The notes: generated by a model from the sequence alone, not told the origin. Counted from the stretch's first letter, positions 25,905 to 34,657 are shown. The stretch is 64,000 nt of DNA from Arthrobacter castelli DSM 16402 (GCF_000430705.1 NZ_AUMN01000006.1:1-64000), one strand, 5' to 3'. Made by a program: numbers and translations.

Positions 25905-26393
25905 CTAGGTGGAGAAGAAACGACGCATCGATGGCGGGAGCCACAGGAGGCCGAGCATAGCCACATGGATGACGTCTCCGGGGACCGCCCAGAGACCATA
26001 CTGAAGGCCTGCCGCCATCGAAATAAAGCTGAACCCAGTGGCAGCAATCAGATAAATCGTCAGGGCGATGCGTGCCCACCTGCGTCCCCGGCGTGCCCTC
26101 AGGACGAACCAAACCACCAGCACAATGTTGATGGCATGCAAGGTCCAGGTGTAGAACAGGGCCGCGGCGACGGCGAAGTCCACATGTTCCGGAGCGAGGT
26201 CGGGGGTGTTCTGCACGATGGAAGTGGCCAGGTCACCGCGGTTGAGTGTCATCTGAAGCGGCAACCCGATGTACACGATCAGCAGGGGAAGCACTCCAAC
26301 GCTGACCCACCGGAGTGGCGCCGGTGGATGCCCCGCGTGTGCAGGTGGGCGCGGGTCCGTCGTCGGACTTTGGTAGTGCGACCGTGATTCCAC
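25905..26393 (-). CDS. Hypothetical four-helix membrane protein
   Basis: A 162-aa protein with a Pro/His-rich cytosolic N-terminus and four hydrophobic segments (about 29-48, 76-97, 106-127, 134-152). No family is recognised with confidence. Start GTG 26393. It ends against the icd terminator and stands alone. Confidence 0.6.
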   Translation of the reverse strand: MESRSHYQSPTTDPRPPAHAGHPPAPLRWVSVGVLPLLIVYIGLPLQMTLNRGDLATSIVQNTPDLAPEHVDFAVAAALFYTWTLHAINIVLVVWFVLRARRGRRWARIALTIYLIAATGFSFISMAAGLQYGLWAVPGDVIHVAMLGLLWLPPSMRRFFST

Positions 26394-26538
26394 GCAGACA
26401 AGCGTACTGGCCGGCTGCCTGAATCATCAGGTGCCCACGGATCGGCCCATCTATTAGCCGAAATGGCGATGGCGTCCCGCACTTTTACCGGTGCGGGGAT
26501 GCTGTCTTTTCCAGCCTCCGGACCGATCCATGGGCATG

Positions 26539-26582
26539 ATCGTGTGGCTGCGCGGGAGGAGGGGAATGCGCAGCCACACGAT
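26539..26582. repeat. Long-stem hairpin with purine loop
   Basis: ATCGTGTGGCTGCGC (26539-26553) is the exact reverse complement of GCGCAGCCACACGAT (26568-26582). The 14-base loop is GGGAGGAGGGGAAT. No T-run follows on either strand, so it is either a protein-bound palindrome, part of a mobile repeat or an RNA structure. Confidence 0.7.
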
Positions 26583-26724
26583 GATATATCCCTATTTCTC
26601 CTTTCTCCCTGAGTTACAAGGCGGCCACACGACGCCCGATAGTAAGGGACAGCACGCCTGCCAGCGGCAGGAATCCGTCCCGGTAAGGCGGGCATAGCGG
26701 AACTGGTGCCGGTGCCCGCCGAGC

Positions 26725-26805
26725 GTGGTGGCCGGTCTCTTGAGGTTGAGAAGGGGCCGCTCTCTTTGGGGCAGAGAAGTGGCCGGCCTCTTGGATTGCG
26801 GCAAT
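26725..26805. repeat. Triplicated ~25-bp motif GGCC(G/C)G..CTCTT..GAGAAG
   Basis: Three imperfect copies: TGGCCGGTCTCTTGAGG.., GGGCCGCTCTCTTTGGG.. and TGGCCGGCCTCTTGGATT... Read on the minus strand the motif gives (L/S)KRPAT(S/T)L-like peptides within a short open frame, but no ribosome site supports a gene. Confidence 0.5.
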
Positions 26806-26870
26806 TCGTTGGAATTTATCGCGCGAGTCGCGGTGGCCTGGTTTTGCACCCAGGCGAAATGCGGGAGCAA

Positions 26871-28088
26871 TCAGTCAGGCGAAAAGCCCGGATCGGGGGA
26901 TATTGAAGTGGGTATTGCCCAGGGAGTATTCATGCTCCGTTGAAGCCCCGTGCACACCACTTCTATATGCGCACTGGCACAATCAGCGACGGCGGCCGTT
27001 CCGCCGCCTTGGGAGGATGTAACCGTCCCGGAGGGCCCGGGGACGGTGGCCATTCCAGCCGTACCGTCGGAGTCAGCCCGTTGAGCACTGGTGTCCGGGA
27101 CGGGGACTGAGGCGTGTGCCGTTGTCTCGACTTCGTGGCCCCGCTGCGTGGATGCTGCTGCCTTGGCTGCGTGAAGTTCCGGCGCTGAGTCGTCGGCGAT
27201 AATCATCGGGCCCTTGTCGAACACCAGGGACGTGGGGCCGGACGATGAGCTGGCGCCATGGACTGATTTAACGGATCCCGCAGCACTGTCCGAACCCGGG
27301 GTGCCCGCCACGGCCTCGTTTGCAGGCGCGGTACCGGATGTGGCGGAACGCGCCGGTTCAGTCGCAGCGACGGCCTCCTGTTCGGGTGCAGCGTCAGCTG
27401 CGGGCTCAGGCGTAGCGCCGCTTGCCGGTTCGAGGGCAGCGTCGGCTGAAGGCTCAGGCGTAGCGCCGCTTGCCGGTGCGGGCGCAGTACGGGTAACCGG
27501 CTCGACGACCCGCTCAGTAACGGACTCGGTGACATCGGCGATGGGCTTCACCGCGGACCTTGCTATTTCCTCAGCCGGTTGGGTGACCGGACGAATGATT
27601 TCGCGGACCGGGGTTACGACCGGTTCGACCACCTTGTCGAGGACGGGTTTGGCGACGTTGTCGACGACGGGCTCGGCGACATGGTCCACTGCCGGTTCGA
27701 GGGCCTTCTCCACGACGGGCTTCACCGCTTGATCCGCAATGGGCGCCGCAACATGAGCCGCCGTCTCAGCCACCGGTTTGGTTGCCCTCTTTACGGCGGT
27801 CGCCGCATCCTCCACAACGGGTGCCGCTGCTCGGTCCACTACGGCAGTCGCCGCATCCTCCACAACGGGTGCCGCCGCCTTATTCGCAACTGTCGTGGCG
27901 GTTTTCTTCACCGGTTGGGTCGCTTTTTCAACGACGGTTCCAAGGAGCGAATTGCCGTCGTCGCCGTCGTTCGCATGAGCGCTGGAAGCGCCGATAAGCA
28001 TGAATCCCAAGGCCACGAACAGGCAGAGGAACATGGATCGCCAGGCAGTGTTTGCCCAGCTGGTAATGCGAGACTCCACCATGTTCAC
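26871..28088 (-). CDS. Secreted low-complexity repeat protein
   Basis: A 405-aa predicted secreted protein. A signal peptide (FLCLFVALGFMLIGASSAHA, cleavage after about residue 39) leads into Val/Ala/Pro repeats at residues 55-190. Two near-identical PVVEDAATAV units are followed by an octad ladder, PAVDHVAE, PVVDNVAK, PVLDKVVE, PV. Residues 200-280 are Pro/Ala/Glu rich with SGATPEP repeats, and the C-terminal 125 residues are Ser/Gly/Ala rich with a late Cys pair (DCASAHIEVVC). No LPxTG anchor or catalytic domain is visible. A structural or surface role is a guess. The start is GTG 28088, or ATG 28082. Confidence 0.65.
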   Translation of the reverse strand: MNMVESRITSWANTAWRSMFLCLFVALGFMLIGASSAHANDGDDGNSLLGTVVEKATQPVKKTATTVANKAAAPVVEDAATAVVDRAAAPVVEDAATAVKRATKPVAETAAHVAAPIADQAVKPVVEKALEPAVDHVAEPVVDNVAKPVLDKVVEPVVTPVREIIRPVTQPAEEIARSAVKPIADVTESVTERVVEPVTRTAPAPASGATPEPSADAALEPASGATPEPAADAAPEQEAVAATEPARSATSGTAPANEAVAGTPGSDSAAGSVKSVHGASSSSGPTSLVFDKGPMIIADDSAPELHAAKAAASTQRGHEVETTAHASVPVPDTSAQRADSDGTAGMATVPGPSGTVTSSQGGGTAAVADCASAHIEVVCTGLQRSMNTPWAIPTSISPDPGFSPD

Positions 28089-28280
28089 GTCCCCGGAAGG
28101 TGATTTGCGACACGTTCGACTTATCCTATTGTTAACCGTTGGCCCCGTCCACCGTTACTTCGAATATGTTCCTTCACGGGATTTTCAAGGGCGCAAAAAC
28201 AGGCCGGTAAGACGTCATATTTTCCCCCGCCGGGGTCATCGGATGGGGCTGGCCGTTTAGTCCGTGGTAAGTCTTCACGT

Positions 28281-29294
28281 ATGGCAGAACACGCACAGCA
28301 CGATGAAACCCCCAGCGCACGGCCGAAGGCGGAGCGTAATGCGACGATTGCGGTGACGCTCTTCCCGCTGCTGATTCTCGCCGGCGGGGTGGCCGGAATG
28401 CTGTGGCCGACTGCCTTTACCGGGATCGCGCCGTGGATTTCACCGTTGCTGGGCATCATCATGTTCGGGATGGGGCTGACGTTGACCCCGCCCGACTTCT
28501 CCGTGATCGCCAAGCGTCCCATCCCGGTGGTCATCGGAGTGGTGGCGCAGTATGTGGTGATGCCGCTGACCGGGTGGTTGATCGGGGTGGCGCTGGGGCT
28601 GCCTCCGGAGCTTGCCGCAGGCGTCATCCTGGTGGGCTGCTGCCCCGGTGGAACGGCTTCGAATGTGGTCTCGTATCTGGCCAAGGGTGACGTGGCATTG
28701 TCGGTTGCGATGACGTCGGTGTCGACGGTGCTGGCGCCGTTGCTCACTCCGTTGCTGACGCTGTGGCTGGCGGGGACCTACATGCCCGTCGACGCTGGAT
28801 CGATGGCGTTCTCGATCGTGCAGATCGTGCTCGTGCCAGTCGTGTTGGGTCTGGTGGTGCGGCTGCTGATGCCGAAGCTGGTGGCGAAGGCGCTTCCGGT
28901 TTTGCCGTGGATATCAGTGCTGGCGATTACCACCGTCGTGCTGGCCGTCGTGGCCGGAAGTGCGGAGAGCATCGCTTCGGCCGGGCTGATGATCTTCGCC
29001 GCCGTCGTGCTCCACAATGCGGCCGGCTACGCTGTCGGGTACGGTTTCGCGCGGATGTTCCGGCTCCCGACTGCGGCGAAGCGCACCACCTCTGTTGAGG
29101 TGGGGATGCAGAATTCAGGTTTGGCTGCGGGACTTGCGGCGCAATACCTCAGCCCGGCGGCGGCGCTGCCGGCGGCGATCTTCTCCGTCTGGCACAACGT
29201 CTCCGGCGCGGTGCTCGCGGCTTACTGGCGCCGCCGGGATGCGGGCACAACTGATGCAGGCGAGCAGGAGTTGGAGCAGAGCACCGCGAAGTAG
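28281..29294 (+). CDS. Bile acid:sodium symporter (BASS) family transporter
   Basis: A 337-aa transporter with about nine to ten helices. LLGIIMFGMGLTLTPPDF, VGCCPGGTASNVVSYLAKGDVALSV and EVGMQNSGLA are BASS signatures; the GGTASN loop lines the sodium/substrate site. Bacterial members carry organic acids such as pantoate or 2-keto acids rather than bile salts. The start is ATG 28281 without a clear ribosome site; a TAAGTC lies 7 bases upstream. It is a monocistronic unit in a divergent arrangement with the repeat protein gene. Confidence 0.85.
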   Translation: MAEHAQHDETPSARPKAERNATIAVTLFPLLILAGGVAGMLWPTAFTGIAPWISPLLGIIMFGMGLTLTPPDFSVIAKRPIPVVIGVVAQYVVMPLTGWLIGVALGLPPELAAGVILVGCCPGGTASNVVSYLAKGDVALSVAMTSVSTVLAPLLTPLLTLWLAGTYMPVDAGSMAFSIVQIVLVPVVLGLVVRLLMPKLVAKALPVLPWISVLAITTVVLAVVAGSAESIASAGLMIFAAVVLHNAAGYAVGYGFARMFRLPTAAKRTTSVEVGMQNSGLAAGLAAQYLSPAAALPAAIFSVWHNVSGAVLAAYWRRRDAGTTDAGEQELEQSTAK

Positions 29295-29361
29295 CGGGGG
29301 ACGTGGGCGCACTCCTGCTTGTACTTAGGCGGCGGGTTGCCAACAGCGGGTGCCCCACGTC

Positions 29362-30447
29362 TTAATCGTTGGGGTAGCGCACTCCCAGGTCGGCGCGGAC
29401 GGCATCGAAGAATTTCATCGTCTCCAGCGAATCCTGCCGGGGCATCGTCGGGCTCTCGATGAGTCCTGCCTGGATGCAGCGGGTGGCCTCCCGCACTTCG
29501 TACACGTAGCCGTTTCCGATCTGTCCGATGGTCTCGGCCCGTGCACCGGCGTCCATGGTCTCGATGGTCAGCTCGGTTGGATTGTGCAGGGGAGCGTTGG
29601 TGCGCAGCCAGCCTTTGGCCCCGCAGATGGTGGCGGTCCGCGGGGAGCTGGCCGTCAACGACGACGTCAACTGGGCCTGGGCACCCGAGCTGTAGGTCAG
29701 TTGCAATGCGTTCTGCCGATCCACGCCATCGGAATTGAGCGAACCGGCGACGGTATACGATTCCGGCCGGCCGAGCACGCCGAACGCCCAGGTCAGGGGA
29801 TAAACCGTCAGATCAAGCAGGGCTCCTCCGCCGTCGTCCAAGGCCCAGATGCGGGCCTTCGGATCGTAGGGCGCGGGGAAGCCGAGATCAGCCTGAACCC
29901 ATTGGATCTCTCCCAGCTCGCCGGAGCGGACGATCTGCCAGGCCCGCTGCACACTCGGCATGAACCGGGTCCATACGGCTTCCATCAGGAACCGCTGGTT
30001 GGTTTCCGCCAGCTCGATCAGTTCCGCGGCTTCGCGGGCGTTGATGGTCAATGACTTTTCGCAGAGCACATGTTTGCCGGCTTGCAAGGCGGCTCCGGCC
30101 ACGGTGCGATGCTGGCCATGGGGCGTGGCGACGTAGACGACATCGACGTCGGGATCAGCGAGCAGCTGTTCATAACCGGACAGCGGACTGTGGCCGCCGT
30201 CGTAATAGCTGGTGGTGAATCCGAACTTCGTGGCGAATTGCTCCGCGCGGCCCCGGGAGCGCGAGCTGACCGCATGCAGCCGGGCATCGGGCAGCAGGCC
30301 GATGTCGGCGGTGACGGAGGCAGCGATGTTTCCGGTGGCGATCACGCCCCAGTTCAAGGTGCGGCCGGTTGCCTCCAGCGGGCTGCTCCCGTCCTCACCG
30401 GTGCACGGCGGGACGACGATTAACGGTTCAGATCCAGGCTCTGTCAT
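29362..30447 (-). CDS. Gfo/Idh/MocA-family oxidoreductase
   Basis: A 361-aa NAD(P)-dependent dehydrogenase for a sugar, polyol or similar substrate. The Rossmann part (NWGVIATGNIAASVTADI, about residues 32-50) is followed by VDVVYVATPHGQH and the family hallmark GKHVLCEKSL with catalytic Lys. The C-terminal half is the usual beta-sheet substrate domain. The N-terminal 30 residues are an extra tail, so the true start could be internal. No catabolic partners adjoin it. Confidence 0.82.
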   Translation of the reverse strand: MTEPGSEPLIVVPPCTGEDGSSPLEATGRTLNWGVIATGNIAASVTADIGLLPDARLHAVSSRSRGRAEQFATKFGFTTSYYDGGHSPLSGYEQLLADPDVDVVYVATPHGQHRTVAGAALQAGKHVLCEKSLTINAREAAELIELAETNQRFLMEAVWTRFMPSVQRAWQIVRSGELGEIQWVQADLGFPAPYDPKARIWALDDGGGALLDLTVYPLTWAFGVLGRPESYTVAGSLNSDGVDRQNALQLTYSSGAQAQLTSSLTASSPRTATICGAKGWLRTNAPLHNPTELTIETMDAGARAETIGQIGNGYVYEVREATRCIQAGLIESPTMPRQDSLETMKFFDAVRADLGVRYPND

Positions 30448-30492
30448 GAGTCCATCCTCGTATGTGCTGTGAAGACTTCCAAGCCTGCCGGT

Positions 30493-31821
30493 TCACGGTG
30501 CGGGGACGGCCTTGCGCTGCGAGAAGACGGGAACCATGCTCAGCACGCACGCCGCGGCCGTCGCCAGAACCAGGACCCGGTAGTCGATGAAGCCAACGAT
30601 GGCGGCCGCCAGTACGGAGGTCATCACCTGGGGAACGTTGAAGGCCAGGTTTCCCGCAGCGGCGGCACGGCCCTGCAGCCGCATCGGCGTCACCGTTTGC
30701 CGCAGGGTCACGTAGGCGACGATCATCCAGGGGATGCCGAGGCCGCCCAGCGAGATACCGATCAGGAACAGGGCAATCGAGTTGGTGGCCAGCATGGAGA
30801 TCCCGGCACCCAGCAGCAGCACGCCAGCGGTCATGGTGGCCGTCAGTGAGAAGCGTCGGATGACGCCGCTGGCGGTGAGCCCGCCCACCACCGACATCAC
30901 GCCCTGGACACTGACCAGCACACTCATGAATTCAACGGGCATCCCGATTCCATCTTCAATGGCCGAGAAGTTGGTGACGTTCAAGACCCCGGTGGCGGCG
31001 ATGCACATGAAGACGGTCAGGGTGCCGTTGCGGAGCAGCCGGTGGGTGGCAATGAAACGGAACCCTGCGGTGGTGCGGAGCCAAAAGGTGCCGTCCGGGT
31101 CCGGTTCCGCGTCAGGCTCGTTGACCTTGAGGGTGAGCAGAATCAGTGCCGTGGCCCCAAAGCAAACGGCGGTCAGTACGACGACGGAATCCATCCCCCA
31201 GAGCGCGAACAGACCGGCTCCGGCCAGCGGGGAAACGATCCGCAGGCCTTGGTCGATACTGCTCAACATTCCGTTGGCAGGTGCCAGCAGCCGGGTGGGG
31301 AGCATGGCCCGGATCAGTCCGGACTGGGCGGCGACGGTGATGTAGGAGGTATTGGCGTAGAGGAAGATCACCACGTAGATCAGCCACAGCATGCCGGTGT
31401 CCTGGACGAGGAGCAGCAGCAGTACGATGGCGCCGGCCAGTGCGTTGTTAACCACCAGCAGCATCTTGCGCGGAAAGTGGTCTGCGAGCTGGCCGGTCAA
31501 TGGAGCGAACAATGCAGGCAGGCCGAGCGCGGCGAACACCAGGCCTGCGGCCGCGTCGCTGCCCGTCAGCTGCTTCACCCAGATCGCGGAGGTGATGAAG
31601 AGGGCGGAGTCTCCGAAATTGCTGACAATCCAGGCCAGTGCCAGCCGCAGGAAGCCGGGTTGGACCAAGGCCTCGCGGTTGGTTCCGACGTCGTGCTGCG
31701 CGTCCGGCTGGTCGTCTTGGGGGTGGTCTTGGTGCTGTGCCTGCTGTGCTTGCTGGGCACCGTGAGCAGCGGTCGCGTCGGTGGCGGTTCCGACGTCGGC
31801 CCCGGTGCCTTCGTGTTTCAT
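30493..31821 (-). CDS. MFS exporter (DHA3/EntS-like)
   Basis: A 442-aa twelve-helix transporter. After a Gln/His/Asp-rich tail of about 45 residues it opens ALAWIVSNFGDSALFITSAI, and between helices 2 and 3 has LTGQLADHFPRKMLLVVNN, the DHA3 version of the DRxGRR motif. This group exports drugs or siderophores. ATG 31821 overlaps the ArsR stop (ATGA), so the regulator and pump are coupled, and the pump probably removes the ligand that the regulator senses. Confidence 0.82.
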   Translation of the reverse strand: MKHEGTGADVGTATDATAAHGAQQAQQAQHQDHPQDDQPDAQHDVGTNREALVQPGFLRLALAWIVSNFGDSALFITSAIWVKQLTGSDAAAGLVFAALGLPALFAPLTGQLADHFPRKMLLVVNNALAGAIVLLLLLVQDTGMLWLIYVVIFLYANTSYITVAAQSGLIRAMLPTRLLAPANGMLSSIDQGLRIVSPLAGAGLFALWGMDSVVVLTAVCFGATALILLTLKVNEPDAEPDPDGTFWLRTTAGFRFIATHRLLRNGTLTVFMCIAATGVLNVTNFSAIEDGIGMPVEFMSVLVSVQGVMSVVGGLTASGVIRRFSLTATMTAGVLLLGAGISMLATNSIALFLIGISLGGLGIPWMIVAYVTLRQTVTPMRLQGRAAAAGNLAFNVPQVMTSVLAAAIVGFIDYRVLVLATAAACVLSMVPVFSQRKAVPAP

Positions 31822-32438
31822 GCGGGATCCTGCGGCTCGAAGTTGAGCACCGCGAACACTTTGGTTGGCTTGGAGCCCGGCGGACGCAGCTGGGGATTGG
31901 TCCAGCGCTGGACATAGCCGTCCGCCAGGTGCAGAATCTGTTCGCGCAATTGGCGCACTTCGTCCGGCGTGGCATAGAATCTGCCGCTGCTGATCACCGC
32001 CGCGTCGATGTCCTCCGCCGGCTGCGATGGGGCCGCAGTCAACCAATCCTGGATCCTGGCCATTTGCTCTTCCACTTGCAAGGCGGCGAGTGCGGACACT
32101 GCTTCGATGGAGCCGGGCCGGGTGTTGTCAATGGTGTGTTTGCGACGTCGCGAGTTGAGCTTCCACGGTTTGTCCCGTCCGGCGCGGGGCGCGGGCTCGA
32201 CGTATCCGTGTTTGGCCAGGGTGCGCAGGTGGAAAGAACAGCTGGCCACCGACTCATCCAGCGCGGCCGCGCATTGTGTCGCTGTTGCCTGAACGACCTC
32301 CTGCAGGTGGTCCAGGAGACGCAGCCGCAATGGGTGCGCCAGGGCCCGGATCCGGACTGGATCCGAAATGACTTGCTCGTCCTGGTGGGGCTGATACGAG
32401 GAGCCAGAGGGCTGAGCCCGGTCTTCGGCACTGTGCAT
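31818..32438 (-). CDS. ArsR-type winged-helix regulator
   Basis: About 206 aa. The HTH_20/ArsR domain lies near residues 20-85 (ISDPVRIRALAHPLRLRLLD, then ATQCAAALDESVASCSFHLRTLAKHGYVEP). The C-terminal 110 residues are helical (IEAVSALAALQVEEQMARIQ) and likely bind a ligand or dimerise. No CxC metal motif is visible, so arsenic sensing is unlikely. ATG 32438 is preferred because a TAGAAT -10 box (32457-32452) overlaps the ATG at 32453, the alternative start. Confidence 0.8.
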   Translation of the reverse strand: MHSAEDRAQPSGSSYQPHQDEQVISDPVRIRALAHPLRLRLLDHLQEVVQATATQCAAALDESVASCSFHLRTLAKHGYVEPAPRAGRDKPWKLNSRRRKHTIDNTRPGSIEAVSALAALQVEEQMARIQDWLTAAPSQPAEDIDAAVISSGRFYATPDEVRQLREQILHLADGYVQRWTNPQLRPPGSKPTKVFAVLNFEPQDPA

Positions 32439-32451
32439 CCACTCAAGATAC

Positions 32452-32469
32452 ATTCTAAAGAACTCTTTA
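32452..32469 (-). promoter_or_regulatory. Operator/-10 box of the ArsR-MFS operon
   Basis: TAAAGA-AC-TCTTTA (32456-32469) is a 14-bp palindrome that overlaps a minus-strand -10 box TAGAAT (32457-32452). An ArsR dimer bound here would block RNA polymerase, so autoregulation is likely. Confidence 0.6.
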
Positions 32470-32567
32470 CCAATAGCCCCCGTTGGCTCGATTCAGGATG
32501 CGCGAGGCGGGGAATCGGGGACAAAATCGGCGGGTGCGGCGGCGCTGTTCAGGTTTACAGCTGAAGA

Positions 32568-32969
32568 ATGAAGAAGTTTCTGCGCGAGTATGCGGCCAAC
32601 CTGGTCGTCTCGTTGGTGGTTGCCTTCATCGCGTTCGGCGCCTCCACCAGCTGGGGATGGCCCTTTGCCGGGTCCGTTGCCTTCGCCATTGTGGCCGGGC
32701 TGATAACGGCCGTGGTGATCCAGGGGCTTGTGGTGCTGTGGCATCGCAACCGGTCCGTCCCGGAGGAAGGGCGTCCGGGTGGCGGCGGAACCACGGCCGA
32801 AAAGGCCGCCGGAGCAGACACCGCGGCCGACGAGGGCGGCGGGCTTAGCGGGAGCAACCCCGGCGGGGACGACGGGTCCGCCTCCGGCACCGGCGCTGCG
32901 GAATCGGGACCGCGCGGACCGGTGCAACGTTCAGAAGGATACCGTTCGAGCCTGGAGGATCCGGGCTAG
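32568..32969 (+). CDS. Small membrane protein with hydrophilic tail
   Basis: A 133-aa protein with two predicted helices (about 8-27 and 32-58, SWGWPFAGSVAFAIVAGLIT) and a Gly/Glu/Ala-rich disordered tail from residue 65. The ribosome site (GAAGA) is weak. No family recognised. Confidence 0.55.
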   Translation: MKKFLREYAANLVVSLVVAFIAFGASTSWGWPFAGSVAFAIVAGLITAVVIQGLVVLWHRNRSVPEEGRPGGGGTTAEKAAGADTAADEGGGLSGSNPGGDDGSASGTGAAESGPRGPVQRSEGYRSSLEDPG

Positions 32970-33060
32970 GAGAAACCACCGACGGCGGCGTAAATGATCA
33001 GCCCTTGACCGATCCACTCATCAAGCCGCCGATGAAGTATGTGCCGCCTGCACCCCTTCT

Positions 33061-33576
33061 TCAGTTGGCGGCTTTGTGCTTCCGGGCCAGCTCGACGTAG
33101 TGCGCGGCATTCTCCTTGACCGATTCGAATTCCTCGTCGCTCAGTTCGCGCCGGACCTTGGCCGGCACACCCGCCACCAGTGAGCGGGGAGGGATCTCGG
33201 TTCCTTCCAGGACCACGGCGCCTGCTGCCACCAGCGTCCCGGCGCCGATGACCGCGCCATTGAGGACGGTGGCGCTCATCCCGATCAGGCAATCGTCTTC
33301 AATGGTGCAGCCGTGGATCACCGCAGCATGCCCCACGCTGATCCGCTGGCCAACTGTCGTCGGGAATCCGGGGTCGGCGTGCAACACCACGTTATCCTGC
33401 AGGTTCGATCCATCGCCCACCTTGATGGGTGCGGTGTCCCCGCGCACGACGACGCCATAGAAGGCGCTCGCGTCCCGGCCCAAAACCGCGTCGCCGATGA
33501 TGGTTGAAGTGGGCGCGGTGAAGGCGTCGGGATCGATCGTGGGGATAGTGCCATTGAACGGGATGATGTTTGCCAT
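33061..33576 (-). CDS. Gamma-carbonic-anhydrase-family hexapeptide protein
   Basis: A 171-aa left-handed beta-helix protein of isoleucine-patch repeats (TSTIIGDAVLGRDASAFYGV, SNLQDNVVLH, ISVGHAAVIHGC). His residues in VVLHAD, VGHAA and VIHGC sit where gamma-carbonic anhydrases bind zinc. A C-terminal helix packs the trimer (FESVKENAAHYVELARKHK). Many such proteins are called YrdA/PaaY, and their activity as carbonic anhydrases varies. Confidence 0.85.
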   Translation of the reverse strand: MANIIPFNGTIPTIDPDAFTAPTSTIIGDAVLGRDASAFYGVVVRGDTAPIKVGDGSNLQDNVVLHADPGFPTTVGQRISVGHAAVIHGCTIEDDCLIGMSATVLNGAVIGAGTLVAAGAVVLEGTEIPPRSLVAGVPAKVRRELSDEEFESVKENAAHYVELARKHKAAN

Positions 33577-33625
33577 CCCACCAGCCTATGCGGCGAAGCG
33601 GCTCGCCTAAACATGAGGCGACGGC

Positions 33626-34522
33626 TCACTTAAACACAATGGTGCGGTGCCCATCCAGCAGCACCCGGTGTTCGGCGTGCCACTGCACCGCCTGGGCCAG
33701 CGTCCGGCCCTCGACATCCCGGCCGGTGGCAGCCAACTGCTCGGCGGTCTTGGTGTGCTCCACCCGGACGACATCTTGCTCGATGATGGGGCCTTCGTCG
33801 AGGTCGCCAGTGACATAGTGCGCCGTGGCACCGATCAATTTCACGCCGCGGGCGTGGGCCTGGGCATAGGGGCGGGCTCCCTTAAAAGAAGGGAGGAAGG
33901 AGTGGTGGATGTTGATCGCCCGCCCGGCCAGATCCCGGCATAGTTCATCGCTGAGGATCTGCATGTAGCGGGCCAGCACCACGAGGCCGACGTCGTAATC
34001 GGCGATCAGCGTACGCAACTGCGCTTCTGCCTCGGCTGTGTTCCCGGCAGTGCGTGGGATGTGGTGGAAGGTGACGCCGTAGAATTCCGCCAGCGGCCGG
34101 AGCTCCGGGTGGTTCGAAACGATCGCGGGGATTTCGATGGGCAGCGTTCCCGAGCGCTGGGCGAAGAGCAGGTTATTGAGGCAGTGCCCGTCTTTCGATG
34201 CCATGATCAGCGTGCGGACCGGCTGGTCGTGCGGGTGCACCGCCCATTCCATGTTGAACGATCCTGCCACCGGCTCAAGGTGGGATTCGAGCGCCGGCTG
34301 TGTCGCCGTCGTCGTCAAGGCCACCCGCATAAAGAACGTTCCGCTTTCATCGCTGCCATACTGCTGGGACTCGGTGATGTTGCAGCCGGCGGAGACCAGA
34401 GCTCCGGCCACGGAATGCACAATTCCGGGCTGGTCAGGGCAGGAGAGTGTCAGCGTGTAGCGGGCCGTGGTTGCGGCGTCGAAGACGTTGTCTGTATCCA
34501 CGCATCCAACGCTACCGTCCAC
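33626..34522 (-). CDS. purU: Formyltetrahydrofolate deformylase
   Basis: A 298-aa enzyme hydrolysing 10-formyl-THF to formate and THF, so freeing folate when one-carbon units pile up. An N-terminal ACT domain (residues 20-95, LTLSCPDQPGIVHSVAGALV) is followed by a formyltransferase domain with NIHHSFLPSFKGARPY and GATAHYVTGDLDEGPII (catalytic His and Asp). It diverges from the riboswitch-glyA-folD unit and matches the purU found in Arthrobacter dmg/sox clusters. A GTG near residue 8 is an alternative start. Confidence 0.93.
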   Translation of the reverse strand: MDGSVGCVDTDNVFDAATTARYTLTLSCPDQPGIVHSVAGALVSAGCNITESQQYGSDESGTFFMRVALTTTATQPALESHLEPVAGSFNMEWAVHPHDQPVRTLIMASKDGHCLNNLLFAQRSGTLPIEIPAIVSNHPELRPLAEFYGVTFHHIPRTAGNTAEAEAQLRTLIADYDVGLVVLARYMQILSDELCRDLAGRAINIHHSFLPSFKGARPYAQAHARGVKLIGATAHYVTGDLDEGPIIEQDVVRVEHTKTAEQLAATGRDVEGRTLAQAVQWHAEHRVLLDGHRTIVFK

Positions 34523-34570
34523 CGATTGGAGCCGGAATATCCGTTACGCGTCTTCGGCCTGTGCTCTGGG

Positions 34571-34657
34571 TTAGAGTGGAAGGGTCGCAACTGGCGCGGG
34601 TGGATAACCACCGGGGAGTGGCACAACTGCAGGACAACGGTCGTACGCCTGGGCCGA
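34571..34657 (+). ncRNA. ZTP (pfl motif) riboswitch upstream of glyA
   Basis: The + strand has the conserved pfl core: GGGTCGCAACTGGCGCG (34581-34597), then a GTGG-ATAA-CCAC hairpin (34599-34610) and CGGGGAGTGGC, with GTCGC/GTGGC closing the first helix. After a short linker comes ACGCCTGGGCCG (34644-34655), the conserved pseudoknot half. A -10-like TAGAGT (34571-34576) ends where the aptamer begins. ZTP riboswitches sense 10-formyl-THF shortage through ZTP/ZMP and switch on glyA, folD or purH, which fits the two genes downstream. The expression platform is unclear: ACCGG-TGTG-CCGGT (34669-34682) follows without a T-run. Confidence 0.85.

Larger units (their letters stand above)
26394..26870. 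other. Gene-poor spacer with hairpins and repeats
   Basis: About 480 bp without a convincing gene. It holds GTCCCGCAC..GTGCGGGGA (about 26474-26501), a 15-bp-stem hairpin (26539-26582) and a triplicated 25-bp motif (26725-26805). Confidence 0.55.

Noticed and set aside
26592-26870. 92-codon minus-strand frame with KRPAT-like repeats
   Set aside because: The peptide repeat only reflects the triplicated DNA motif; no ribosome site. Kept as a DNA repeat instead.
31818-32438. Arsenic-resistance regulator
   Set aside because: The fold is ArsR-like, but there is no CxC metal motif and the partner is a DHA3-type MFS pump rather than an arsenite exporter.
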